A stretch of DNA of 55,085 nt, from assembly GCA_003427395.1 (NCBI GenBank), contig BFEA01000311.1, positions 1,232,200 through 1,287,284 on the forward strand, in the 5' to 3' direction. The translations under genes and the position numbers were made by a program. The notes under the pieces were generated by a model that did not search any database, was not told the DNA's origin, and saw only the letters and a program-made list of their open reading frames with translations. How positions within the stretch are numbered: position 1 is the stretch's first letter; the number at the start of each line of letters is the position of its first letter. The DNA is from Chara braunii (lineage: Eukaryota; Streptophyta; Charophyceae; Charales; Characeae). Shown here one piece after another: positions 1-9,000 of this stretch.

Positions 1-180
1 CCCCTCCCTTGCCTGTTTTCCTCTCTCTCTCCTCCCCTCCCTTGCCTGTTTTCCTCTCTCTCTCCTCCCCTCCCTTGCCTGTTTTCCTCTCTCTCCTCCC
101 CTCCCTTGCCTGCTCTCTCTCTCCTCCCCTGCCTGTTTTCCTCTCTCTCTACTCCACTCCTCTGCCTGTTTTCCTCTCAC
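1..180. repeat. CT-rich minisatellite, unit about 33-35 bp
   Basis: About five imperfect tandem copies of a pyrimidine-rich unit (core CCTTGCCTGTTTTCCTCTC) fill the start of the window. The same core recurs inside the composite repeats at about 450, 620 and 655, so the array is probably an expansion of one part of that repeat. Open frames here are low-complexity artefacts (Leu/Ser/Pro only) and are not called as genes. Confidence 0.85.
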
Positions 181-256
181 TACTACTCCTCCTCAGCGAG
201 GTGGAAGTTTGCAATATGCCCCGGACAGCAGGGGAGAGAGCATCAGAGCAGCTAAA

Positions 257-357
257 GTCTTCCCCCGAATACAACGTACGGTCATTATAGCTGAATTTAG
301 ACTAAAAGATACACCAAATTCAGCTGTAATGACCGTACGTTGTATTCGGGGGAAGAC
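257..357. repeat. Near-perfect fold-back element (MITE-like hairpin), family A copy 1
   Basis: The left arm 257-298 and right arm 316-357 are inverted copies of 42 nt with a single mismatch, separated by a 17-nt loop. The ends read GTCTTCCCCCGAATACAACG. The near-perfect pairing suggests a young copy or gene conversion between arms. Related, more diverged copies are at 831-936, 7023-7127 and 17039-17120. It could be a small non-autonomous DNA element or a small-RNA hairpin precursor. No transposase is seen. Confidence 0.85.
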
Positions 358-830
358 TGTAGTAGGCATTAGAAGCAGATGACACATGGTAGATGGTTTC
401 CATGCCTCTTCCCTGCTTCCCACACACTCTCGTGCTGCTGCTTCCCACTCCTGCCTGTTTTCCTCTCTCCTCCTCCTTATTCCCCCGACAGCACGGAGAG
501 GGCATCTGAGCCGCCAGTAGGCATTAAAGGCAGCTGACAGATGACACGTGGCAGATGATTGCTATGCCTCTTCCCTGCTTTCCACACACACTCTCATGCT
601 GCTGCTCTGCTCCCCACCCCTGCCTGTTTTCCTCTCTCTCTGCTCCCCACCCCTGCCTGTTTTCCTCTCTCTCTGCTCCTCATCAGCGAGATGCTTTCTA
701 ACAGAAAGGGGGGGGGTATTAGAGCAATTAGCATATAACCCCATCTAGATCATCATACATTTCACTCCTGCCCTATTTATGCAACGATAGCGGGGAGAGA
801 GAGGATTGGAGCAGCCAGAGCTGCCATGAC

Positions 831-936
831 AGTCTTTTCCCCCGAACATAACGCACCCTGAAAATTAATGTATATAAGCTATCTTTCCGGCCAGGTGCAG
901 CGAAAATGAGGGTGCGTTGTGTTCCGGCGAAGGCGG
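831..936. repeat. Fold-back element, family A copy 2
   Basis: Inverted arms begin AGTCTTTTCCCCCGAACATAA and end with TTCCGGCGAAGGCGG. The inner arm includes ACGCACCCT paired with GAGGGTGCGTTGT. It is more diverged than copy 1 but has the same termini and size, about 105 bp. Confidence 0.7.
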
Positions 937-1265
937 TAATGATTAGAGCTAGATGGTGGATGGTGGCGCTGCCTCTCCTCTGCTTCCCGCACACTCGCAT
1001 GCTGCTTCTCCCTACCGCTGCCTGATTTCCTGTCTCCTCCTCCTCCTCCTCCTCAGCGAGGTGGAAGTCCGCTTGTAGAAAAAAAGCACACGGCTTTGTG
1101 AGCAATTGTCGCTCAGCGACACAAATGTGCGACCCTTCCACCCAGGACAAAGTAAAAGAGGTCAAAAACTTTAGATAAAACAACAAAAGACCAAAAACAC
1201 AAACGAAAAAAAAAAAAAAAGAGAAGAGAAAAGGAAAGAAAACAAGGTCCACTGCGTTTGCCTCT

Positions 1266-1269
<4 letters not shown>

Positions 1270-1357
<88 letters not shown>
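1270..1357. repeat. (CT)n followed by (CA)n microsatellite
   Basis: A CT dinucleotide run of about 50 bp passes directly into a CA run of about 35 bp. The overlapping open frames are repeat artefacts. Confidence 0.95.
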
Positions 1358-1360
<3 letters not shown>

Positions 1361-1700
1361 GACACTCTGCTTGTGAAAACACCATGCTTTGGAGTCCTCA
1401 ATGCCTTTGTATAAACGCTACGCTTCGTCGTAGAAACACAACGCCCTATCGTCGTGACTGTATTGCAGCGGGATAGACCGCTAGCGCACATTCATGATGA
1501 TGGGGACGCTATATTCGAGGGAAGAAGAAAGAAAGCATGTACAGAACCCGCAGAGTGCCCGCGACAAATAGACGGGATGTCTGCATTGCATCAACGGGCC
1601 ATGAAGATACACATAGATTCGAATTGTACACAAGCCGGGGAGTAAGAAGGGAAAGAACCAAGAAGGGAAGGAGGAGCAGGGAGGACAGGGGGGCAAGGAC

Positions 1701-1701
1701 N

Positions 1702-1786
<85 letters not shown>
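1701..1786. repeat. (GA)n microsatellite
   Basis: A run of more than 80 bp of GA dinucleotides starts at an ambiguous base (1701). The length is probably unreliable in the assembly. Confidence 0.95.
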
Positions 1787-1788
<2 letters not shown>

Positions 1789-2479
1789 GAAACAAAAATG
1801 CGACGCCATCAGCGAGTGTTGCTGTGCGCCACGGCTACGCCGTGGCGGGGTCCACTTGTTTGTTTAAAGGGTTGTGGAGGTGTCCGGGATTCAACTCTTC
1901 GGGGAAAGTCGGCGGGAGGCTGCACGCACCGTGTTCAGCCAACCCGTCGGTGTGGTGGCCTCACCCACACACAGCATCACTCAAGACAAGGCTCAGGAGG
2001 GGCAGGAGAGGCAACCTTAGCCATGCGCGCACAGTGCCGCACACACACACTGCCAGTTTCACCCCAGGTTCGGTGTTACCCAGGGCGCTGCGGCTCAGCG
2101 CAACCCCTCCCGAACTCAGGGACCTGCAATCTTCCATTGCACCCTGCCGGGAGGCCAGCGGCACCCAGTCGCCTGGTGCTCAGAGCATCAGTGTCATGCC
2201 TGCTAAGGGGGGCACTGTCCAATCGCTCCTGACAGGACCCTTCACAACTGAGTCCACCCCCCTAGGGGCTGAATCCCCCCATGGTCTCAACAACCGTGAC
2301 CCCAAGGGGAGTGAGATAGCAACCGTTACGGCGCCCGAAGGTACCGCACAGGTTCCAAGTCCGCAAACCCGGACAAACTGAAATCCATTCAGCCACATGC
2401 GTCCATCTTTTGGCGCCTGATTGCTCCACACTCAGTGTGCGAATGGCTGGGCGCTATGAAAGCGCGAAACTGCAGGTGC
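1787..2479. other. Unassigned region, possible body of a SINE or gag-like repeat
   Basis: I see no gene I can support. A 185-codon frame on the plus strand (1824-2381) is open but lacks any recognisable domain. The region lies directly downstream, in minus orientation, of the tRNA-like head at 2480-2563, so it may be the body of that element. Confidence 0.35.
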
Positions 2480-2563
2480 GCTCAAGGCTGTGAGTTTTGA
2501 ACCCACGGCCTTATACCACAATGCGTGTTTCCAACTGCTGCTCTAACCACTGAGCATCCTGGC
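2480..2563 (-). repeat. tRNA-like SINE head (A and B box)
   Basis: Read on the minus strand, 2555-2538 gives GCTCAGTGGTTAGAGCAG, a standard tRNA A-box region. Positions 2506-2490 give GTGGGTTCAAAACTCAC, a B-box/T-arm. The spacing suits an internal RNA polymerase III promoter. The acceptor stem does not close cleanly, so a tRNA-derived SINE or tRNA relic is more likely than a working tRNA gene. Confidence 0.6.
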
Positions 2564-2584
2564 CATTCACCATGGAAGCAGTTT

Positions 2585-2972
2585 CTAAATGCATTTCAAG
2601 TGCGCTTTAGCAGTCCAGTCTGGTCGGAAGTTTACAATGCAGTCGAATGTCCGCTTTGCAGAAAAGTCGCACCACGAAGTTTGCAACTGCAGTTCAGTCA
2701 GGCCTGTGACTTCTTTTATTTATTTATTTATTTTAATCTCGGGCATGGCCCAGCCATGTGATGAGATGCTTTTTTTTTTTTTTCCCCTCTGGCATGGCCC
2801 AGCGACGCCCAGGAAAGAAAACAAAAAAAAAACCAAAAAAACACCGGCCACGTGCCTGACTGGACAGCAGTTGCAAACTCCGCAGTGTGACTTTTCTGCA
2901 AAGCGGAGTTTCAACTGCATTGTAAACTTCTGACCGGACTGGACTGCAGAAACCGTGGACGGAATGCATTTT
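2585..2972. repeat. Fold-back repeat with arms of about 120 bp
   Basis: The left arm, about 2585-2712, is matched in inverted orientation by about 2842-2972. Shared blocks include AGTTTACAATGCAGT, CCGCTTTGCAGAAAAGTC and GTTTGCAACTGC. The central spacer carries T/A runs and two direct copies of GGCATGGCCCAGC. The open frames within it are mirror images of each other and are not genes. Confidence 0.8.
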
Positions 2973-3086
2973 GACACTCAAAACCATGACCGCACCCTAC
3001 GTAGTTCTCTCCCCACCTTCTGAATCAACACCCATGAACTGTTGAAATACAGACCCAAAACATCATACTATAACAATTCTGGACCT

Positions 3087-3180
3087 GTTTCCAACTGCTG
3101 CAGCTCCCCACCAATAGATTTGGGCCATCACGAACAAAAAGGCATTGCCCCTGCACAAGGATGGCACACATAGTAGACAG
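3087..3180 (+). repeat. SINE-like fragment joined to a U6-like fragment
   Basis: CTGTTTCCAACTGCTGCAGC followed by CTCCCCACCAATAGAT matches the repeat family at 51876-51930. About 20 bases later, GCATTGCCCCTGCACAAGGAT and GGCACACATA resemble the 3' half of U6 snRNA. This is a degraded composite of two repeat types seen elsewhere in the window. Confidence 0.5.
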
Positions 3181-3334
3181 ACTCTGGTGGAGGAAATCTT
3201 TGGGGAGCCTGCAGTAGGGGCTGTCTTCTGAGGGGGATCCTCCAAGATAGGATAGTCTGTGTCCCATAAATTAGTTGCTGACTTTAGATGGGTACCTGTC
3301 GTGGGTCCAGAAACCGACCTCTACAACACCCTGC

Positions 3335-3336
<2 letters not shown>

Positions 3337-3368
<32 letters not shown>

Positions 3369-3390
3369 GAAGAAGAAGAAGAAGAAGAAA
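3337..3390. repeat. Poly(A) run passing into (GAA)n
   Basis: About 29 A residues are followed by eight AAG/GAA triplets. This is possibly the tail of a retroposed element. No gene. Confidence 0.85.
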
Positions 3391-3664
3391 GGCTTGGATT
3401 TTTTTCCGCACTCTCTCTTTTGTAATGAACCCAGTCTGGAAGATACTCATCAGACGTCTAAGTACAGGTACTCTCATATCTGCACAAAGTCTCCAGTTAT
3501 CCTGAAGTGATATCTGAAACAGTATCTCGTTACCATTAGACGAAGAGAGAAGAGAGTGGAGGGGGAATAGACAGAGGAGAAGGTGGAAGAGAATCAAGGA
3601 TCGCACAAGAGTAGTCCCACTCCTTCCCCACCCCTTCTCCGGGCTTCCCCTCCCCTCCACGTCC

Positions 3665-3677
3665 AAAAAAAAAAAAA

Positions 3678-3747
<70 letters not shown>

Positions 3748-3764
3748 TTTTTTTTTTTTTTTTT
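3665..3764. repeat. Long poly(A) run joined to poly(T)
   Basis: Nearly 80 A residues with one C interruption run straight into about 21 T residues. This could be two retroposed tails meeting tail-to-tail, or polymerase slippage during assembly. The open frames through it are homopolymer artefacts. The flanks 3765-4237 contain no gene that I can recognise. Confidence 0.9.
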
Positions 3765-4237
3765 AACTTGTAAAACATCCTTACGATGATTAAGATGATT
3801 GCACAAATTGAAGTCCATCCGCTGACAGAACAAGCCAAAGACTCCAAAGAGCCCTTGTGTATGTGCTAATTACTCTACCCAGGGTGGGGGGGTTAACTGA
3901 ACATACCAGAAAGTAGTGCTTGAATCTAAACGAATCTTATTATCAAATAATATCAACATAATAATAGAATGAAAGAGAGAAAGATGATGCTGATAGACAG
4001 GCTATACACATACAATTTTTTTTATTTTTTATTTTTTTAAGTCGTTTTTTTTCAGGTATAAAACGCTGGAAACTACGTCATCCCTTTGTTACGATGGTGT
4101 TTGATGATCAGTCCCTTCCACAGCCGCGGATCTCTCCTCCGCCTGAAAGCACACGGATTCGAATTGGCACCCTCAGCCTCAAGAGAGGCTGCCATCGTAG
4201 AAGGTGGGACATAATTGCCATCTGCTTCTGGAGATGT

Positions 4238-5461
4238 CTACTTGCTCAAGGTCTGGTCGTCATCGCCGCTCTTTGCATTCGACAGCTGATCGCTCTCAGC
4301 CTCCTGTAGGGTGGCAGTACTTCCCTGAAGAGAGCCTCCTCCCTCCTTGTTTGACCCTTCGGCGTCTGAAGGGTTCAGTCCCAGAAGCAGCTGAAATGCA
4401 TACAGCATCAACCCTATCGAATTCGCGGCAAAGACGAAGGTCGCAAGATAACAGAGACCAGCGATGATCGTCCTGACGGTGATGGTTAGGTTTCTCACAG
4501 AGTAGTTTGCAGATACTGATTGTTTTGCGAAGCCTCCCTCAACACCAAGTGTGAATTTGTAGAGGAGATATGCGATTCCCGCGGCAACAAGCGCGCCAGA
4601 GAAGGTACCGAGTGCTGTCGGCGGGTTGGAGGCAGGAGGAGGCTCCGCCGCTGGGGGGTTCGATTCCGCGGCTCTTCCCGCCGCCAAAGAGGCACTATTA
4701 GGATCAGGATTGAGAGTATTAGGGTTTTCTTTCCCCACCTCCACCGTCCTATCAGATCTAAATCTCACTCTCTTGGCATTCTTCGTCCGCCGCCGAAGCG
4801 AGCGCAAAAGCAGCAGAGCGATGGCTCCCGTGAGGAGGACACTGCCCGCCGTCTGCAGGGGGTTCGCTTTAGGGAAGGCGAAGGGATCGATCTCTAGATC
4901 GAGATCGAGATCGATAGGGCCTGAGATCTCGACTGGACCGGACCGGTCATCGGTCGGTTGGCCAGTTGCTGCCGGCGATTTTGGCGGGGAAACGTCCGCT
5001 GCGGCAGGGGGGGATTTTGGCGGGGAAACGACAACGGTTTCCGCCGCCGCCGCCGCCGCAGTATCGAACTGCGCTGCCGGCCGGACAGCCAAGACGACTA
5101 TCTTACTGCGACGCCGCGGTGGAGCTGCGCCGCCGCCAACACCTCTCGCCGTATCCCAGCCCTTGGTCGCCGCCACGCCGTCTACGATGACTGCGCGCCG
5201 AGCGCATTGGCCGCGCACGCTCTCTCGGTTCCGCCGACGAAGCAGGAGCGCATGAGCGCTAACCGGCCACGACGACGACGGTCTTGGTGGTGTCGGCAAG
5301 CGGCCAGCGCAGAACCCTGGCCCTGCGCACGACCCCAGCCCACTTACTCGTACCGCCACGTCTGCAAAGCCAGGCTCCGACCACGTGGCAGATGTCGACG
5401 AGCCAAGGACGGCCATGGCCTCAACGCCTGGCAGAGCCCGGCTAACTCCAGCTGCCGCCAT
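4238..5461 (-). CDS. DUF3082-like, probably plastid-targeted membrane protein
   Basis: This is a complete intronless frame of 407 residues. The C-terminal third (about 284-361) looks like the DUF3082 family of cyanobacteria and plastid-bearing eukaryotes, whose function is unknown. One hydrophobic helix at about 287-306 (GALVAAGIAYLLYKFT) is followed by a polar turn. The conserved-looking VRTIIAGLCYLATFVFA segment then begins a long hydrophobic stretch to about 361. A further hydrophobic helix is at about 204-221 (TAGSVLLTGAIALLLLRSL), followed by RRRTKNAK. The first 130 residues are rich in Ala, Arg, Ser and Pro with few acids until about residue 170, which suits a chloroplast transit peptide plus disordered linker. 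A twice-used VSPPKSP motif sits at about 145-163. The ATG at 5461 is the first in frame and lies just inside a (GA)n-flanked region; the Met at residue 16 is an alternative. The assignment to DUF3082 is from memory of the family pattern; location in plastid membrane is inferred. Confidence 0.72.
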   Translation of the reverse strand: MAAAGVSRALPGVEAMAVLGSSTSATWSEPGFADVAVRVSGLGSCAGPGFCAGRLPTPPRPSSSWPVSAHALLLRRRNRESVRGQCARRAVIVDGVAATKGWDTARGVGGGAAPPRRRSKIVVLAVRPAAQFDTAAAAAAETVVVSPPKSPPAAADVSPPKSPAATGQPTDDRSGPVEISGPIDLDLDLEIDPFAFPKANPLQTAGSVLLTGAIALLLLRSLRRRTKNAKRVRFRSDRTVEVGKENPNTLNPDPNSASLAAGRAAESNPPAAEPPPASNPPTALGTFSGALVAAGIAYLLYKFTLGVEGGFAKQSVSANYSVRNLTITVRTIIAGLCYLATFVFAANSIGLMLYAFQLLLGLNPSDAEGSNKEGGGSLQGSTATLQEAESDQLSNAKSGDDDQTLSK

Positions 5462-5563
5462 CGCTGCCCCGCCCTATCGGACGGGGAAACCGAAGGATAC
5501 CCAGTACTTCTCCTCACAAACCCCAAGAATTGTTCCCTCCGTTTACGATCCCAACATCACCTG

Positions 5564-5621
<58 letters not shown>

Positions 5622-5685
5622 GGTATCCGGAGAGAGAGCGAGGCACTGAAAGAAACAGAGAGAAGGGTGAGAGAGAGAGAGAGGC

Positions 5686-5758
<73 letters not shown>
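5564..5758. repeat. Compound (GA)n microsatellite upstream of the DUF3082-like gene
   Basis: Two GA runs (about 5566-5618 and 5687-5758) are separated by an imperfect GA-rich segment, ending at an ambiguous base. They lie about 100 bp upstream of the start codon of the minus-strand gene at 4238-5461, so they may sit in its 5' UTR or promoter, as GA/CT tracts often do in plants. That role is inference. Confidence 0.9.
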
Positions 5759-5959
5759 NAAAAACAAAACAAAAAAAAAAACAATATACAGTAACAAGTC
5801 TGATAAATCCTGATCACACAGAAGTGCCACGTGGCACTCTTATCTCGTGAAGACCATGAAGACAACAGCAGAGTACGGTAATGACATCAACCTCAGGTGA
5901 GTACCAGATCCCAATCATCCACAGATCCCGATCTCCCTCCGTGTCGCAACCAGTCACCT

Positions 5960-6185
5960 CATGTAGACAGCGTGGCCAGTGCCACGTCAGCTGTAGAGAC
6001 AGGTGGCATGCGCCACATCATCAATGAAGACAGGTGGCAGCGTCACATTCAGCAACACAATGTAAACAGGTGGCAGTGCCACATCAGCAACGTAGACAAG
6101 TGGCATGCACCACATCAGGAATGTAGACAAGTGGCATACGCCACATCAGCAATGTAGACAAGTGACATGCGTCACATCAGCAGTG
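5960..6185. repeat. 33-bp minisatellite with a palindromic GTGGCATGCGCCAC core
   Basis: About seven imperfect units of the form TGTAGACAAGTGGCATGCGCC plus ACATCAGCAA occur in tandem. Each unit contains an inverted repeat (GTGGC then GCCAC around ATGC) whose mutations are partly compensated between arms: one unit has GTGACATGCGTCAC and another GTGGCATACGCCAC. A related palindrome, GTGCCACGTGGCAC, is just upstream at about 5824-5837. Confidence 0.85.
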
Positions 6186-7022
6186 CCTGGTGCACAGTAG
6201 AGAAAGCGCCAGCATTCTGCCACAGTCCTGCGTCGTCGTCCACAGTGCCTGCGTCAAGCCAGCGTCCAGCCAGCGTCAAGGCAGCATAGCAAGACTGAAT
6301 GTTGACTGCCTAGAGACCAAGTCTTATGTAGTGTTTGTCGAGGCAGTCTGGCCTCAAGTCTCCCTTCCACAGTCGTACAGATTGACTCACAGCCGAGGGC
6401 CTGGATTGTGTACGGTTGCAGACTCCCCTTGGTCCTGATGCTGTCTGGGTACCTGCATACAAACAAGTGTGTGTGTCTGACCGGCGGCCTGGGCTGGGTA
6501 CATCTCGACTTTGACTGCTGGGTGTTCGACTGTCACTCGTCCAGGTCCTGAATCTTTACGTGGGGTTCTTTTCGCCCTTTGGCCTGGGTCTGAATGCGGC
6601 CTGGAAAGGCCCTCGGACATTCCACGAGGCATACTGCATGGGTTATTGCACCTTTGTCCTGGACAGCGTCTCTGGTGGGGAAGGCATTGCACTCATGAAT
6701 CAGATGGTCTTCGACGACAGAAATCAGCCTGCAAGGACTGCAGCAAGGCAAGACGATCCATAACAAAACACGCAGCTAGAAATGCCGGTCATGTAACTTT
6801 TTTACGTAACTTTTTTTACGCGCTGGGGCTGACATATTTGTCCTTTGAGAACGTTAGACCACTAGTTCAGCAAAGCCCATTCCTCTGGGGCTACCTTCTG
6901 AGGCTCGCGAGCCTCCAGCTGGGCCCGTTTCAAAGTGACCGGCACAGGACTCAACTGGCCCAGGCCCAAAGCGGGATGTGGTTCGCCGTGTACACTGGTA
7001 AGAGCCTGAAAATCTCTGGAGC
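6186..7022. other. No gene recognised
   Basis: Several frames of 60-240 codons are open on both strands, but none shows a domain, plausible hydrophobic pattern or splice context. The sequence lies between a minisatellite and fold-back/U6 repeats and is most likely old repeat DNA. Confidence 0.4.
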
Positions 7023-7127
7023 TACCGTCGTCACCCGAATAGAACGCCCGGTCCTTATCAGTGTATCTGGACCGCAGCGGGGCCCAAATGCAGCTATAAT
7101 GACCGGGCGTTCTATTCGGGTGAAGAT
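7023..7127. repeat. Fold-back element, family A copy 3
   Basis: The left arm 7023-7052 (ACCGTCGTCACCCGAATAGA, then ACGCCCGGTC) pairs with the right arm 7101-7127 (GACCGGGCGTTCTATTCGGG, then TGAAGAT). It has the same terminal design and length as the elements at 257, 831 and 17039. It abuts a degraded U6-like sequence at 7133. Confidence 0.75.
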
Positions 7128-7132
7128 GGGGC

Positions 7133-7215
7133 AAACTGGCATTATACAGAGACTTTCAGCATTGCCCCTGTGGAAGTATGACATGCATAAATTGAGAACT
7201 GGCCCAATTCTTTTT
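7133..7215 (+). pseudogene. Degraded U6 snRNA-like sequence
   Basis: ATACAGAGA, GCATTGCCCCTG, ATGACATGCATAAATTGAGA and GGCCCAATTCTTTTT follow the order of U6 snRNA from its central region to its terminal oligo-T, but with many substitutions. The 5' stem-loop is missing. It is not expected to be functional. Confidence 0.6.
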
Positions 7216-7485
7216 GGGGGGTAACTAGGGCGCAGTCACAATTTCAGTTTTAAATCCACTTCAGCAATCCCTCGAATACAACACATCCCCACCGGACCCC
7301 AAAGCTAGGTTGTATACAATCACAATTTTCCTTGCTTTGACTCGAACATTCATGAAATTGTGATAGAAGAGCATTTTCGAACTGAAACCGTGACGTTGAG
7401 AAATGGGCTAGGAAACTCACTGATGAACTGTGGCTCTGGTGGCTTTGCTAATTTCGATCTATCTCGGGCATGGGCTGCGGTGTTG

Positions 7486-7528
7486 TCCCATAACTGGCAG
7501 GCATTATGTCCACGCCAGCTTATAAAAA
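7486..7528 (+). promoter_or_regulatory. Possible relic of a plant snRNA promoter (USE and TATA-like)
   Basis: GTCCCATAACT at about 7486 resembles the plant upstream sequence element (consensus RTCCCACATCG). TTATAAAAAGG lies about 25 bp downstream of it, the closer spacing used by plant RNA polymerase III U6 genes. The following U6-like sequence starts about 40 bp after the TATA-like box, further than normal. A related CTCCCATAACC precedes the U6 copy at 10511. Confidence 0.35.
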
Positions 7529-7569
7529 GGTTTAAGCCAAGTTGTTTTTGCATTTTCACTTCACATAAT

Positions 7570-7677
7570 GTTCGTCTTTTGGGACATCCGTTAAAATTGG
7601 AATGATACAGAGAAGATTGATTAGCATGGCTCCTGCGAAAGGATGCCACGCATGAATCGAGAAATGGTCCAATTTTT
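7570..7677 (+). pseudogene. U6 snRNA-like sequence with 4-base insertion
   Basis: It is near full length. GGGACATCCGTTAAAATTGG, ATGATACAGAGAAGATT, AGCATGGCTCCTGCG, AAATGGTCCAATTTTTT are all recognisable. An extra four bases (TTGA) split AAGATTAGCATGG, and AAGGATGCCACGCATGAATC carries changes. The terminal T-run is kept. This is probably a gene copy decaying into a pseudogene. Confidence 0.75.
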
Positions 7678-7937
7678 TATTTTATTTTATTTATTGTTCT
7701 CTTCTAGTGGTGGGGTGTAGGGCTGATGGCTTTACTCCTCTAGGAATTTTTTTTTTCTTTTTTTTTTTGTTCTGGAAAAAGCAAGAAATTCCATTACAAA
7801 ACCCCACAAAGCCGGGAATTCCTCACAAACAACCCGGAAGACACAAGCACAGCACTTGGACCCTTACCCAGCTTCGGTTGTGTGGGGACTCCCACGACAA
7901 GAGGGCCGACGTCCACGAAGGTGGGCCATCTCCTCTA

Positions 7938-7990
7938 GAAGGGGCGCGTGCGCAAGGGTGACACACATAAATCGAGAAATTGTCCGTTCT
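7938..7990 (+). pseudogene. U6 snRNA 3'-half fragment
   Basis: GTGCGCAAGGGTGACACACA followed by TAAATCGAGAAATTGTCC matches the 3' half of U6 with few changes. The 5' half is absent. Confidence 0.6.
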
Positions 7991-8748
7991 TTGGCTTCTT
8001 CTGGCGGTGGTGAGTACGTACACACACAGCATCAAAATTGTCATCAACAAGTCAGAAAGCAATTACCATGAGTTATAACTCATGCATGACTGACCGAGAC
8101 TTCGACAAGACAACACCAGACGAGAGGTAAACAGATTAAGGGCCTCGCCGCACGGCACAAATAACGAAACGAAACGATCACCAGAGCCGCGAGGCCTCGC
8201 GAAGCCCTGATCCACCGTTTCTCTTCGTTTTTTGCCTCACCGCCCCACAGCACACACGAAAACTCTCGTGACAACGCCCTGGCGAGAGTAGTGCGGAATT
8301 AGCTTCGCTACGGTCCAAATTTGTGGACGCTATGGTCCAAGTTTTTGGATGGACATGGGTTGGAGCGATGCAAAACACTCGTGAGATTTCGCAGCTCCTC
8401 CACCCTACCAGCGGAGGACCTACGAGTTCGTGAGTGCTGCAGGCAGGGAGGAGTCGGCACGCTCGTGAGGGGTCGCGAACTCGGAGACTGACAGCATTCA
8501 CGAGTTTTTCCTGACAGAGGTCGTGTCGGTGCTATGCGGCGACTGCATCACGAAACGAAGTCGTTTTTTTCTTCGTTTCGTGCACCGTGCGGCGAGGCCC
8601 TGAGAAACAGAAAGTAGAATGACGAGGAACAAACATAGAAGATGACGAGGAAGAAAGCCAGTGAAAATGACACGTCAAAAGTGGGCTGTGGGTAGGAGGA
8701 CAATTTTGGGTGCGGGCTCCGATTCCCCTCCAGTAACTGAGCGCCATT
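7991..8748. other. No gene recognised; contains an inverted GAAACGAA motif pair
   Basis: No coding frame is supported. AGGGCCTCGCCGCACGGCAC with AACGAAACGAAACGA at about 8140-8176 is mirrored by TTTCTTCGTTTCGTGCACCG and GCGGCGAGGCCCT at about 8567-8602. These form termini of an inverted-repeat element of about 460 bp with GGGCC ends. Confidence 0.5.
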
Positions 8749-8943
8749 GGGCCTCGCTCCCTTACTCACAAAATGATGAACATACAGGCAGAACATGGGA
8801 AGATACATTGCCATAATTTTTTCCTTTTGTGCATGTGGTGACTAGTGGAGCCAGGCCCATTATCTTTTGGCTGACCTATAAAATCCACATACCCCTGAGT
8901 AGTGGAGCGAGGCCCATTATCTTTTGGCTGGCCTATAAAATCC
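8749..8943. repeat. GGGCC fold-back element, family B copy, with duplicated 3' end
   Basis: GGGCCTCGCTCC (8749-8760) pairs with GGAGCCAGGCCC (ending 8858) across about 110 bp. Immediately after, a block containing AGTGGAGC, AGGCCCATTATCTTTTGGCT and CCTATAAAATCCAC is repeated in tandem (about 8843-8888 and 8900-8943). Other copies of the family are at 10234, 17259 and 19629. Confidence 0.7.
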
Positions 8944-8962
8944 ACCTTTCGGTAGCCTGGAC

Positions 8963-9000
8963 CCTTCGCAAGAAAAGAGTGTAAATCGAGGAATGGTCCA
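8963..9000 (+). pseudogene. U6 snRNA 3'-end fragment
   Basis: GTGTAAATCGAGGAATGGTCC is close to the U6 3' end, preceded by CTTCGCAAG. Only about 38 bases are recognisable. Confidence 0.45.

Larger units (their letters stand above)
181..1080. repeat. Composite interspersed repeat, two to three units with embedded hairpins
   Basis: The same ordered blocks recur. They are a CAGCGAGGTGGAAGT block (about 195 and 1055), a purine-rich GGGGAGAGAG block with GAGCAGC (about 229 and 795), a fold-back hairpin (257-357 and 831-936), and a block with ATGCCTCTTCCCTGCTT and cytosine-rich CCTGTTTTCC text (about 400, 560 and 975). This looks like a dispersed repeat in tandem or nested copies. No protein-coding content is recognised. 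Confidence 0.7.

Noticed and set aside
1258-1795. Open frames through (CT)n, (CA)n and (GA)n tracts on both strands
   Set aside because: The frames exist only because dinucleotide repeats contain no stops in any phase. The products are SLSLSL or RERERE strings with no other support.
2480-2563. A functional tRNA gene on the minus strand
   Set aside because: A and B boxes are good, but the acceptor stem does not pair and there is no T-run at the expected 3' end.
5960-6185. CRISPR-like array (regular 33-bp units)
   Set aside because: The spacers are not unique: the whole unit is repeated, as in a minisatellite. The sequence is eukaryotic and has no cas genes.
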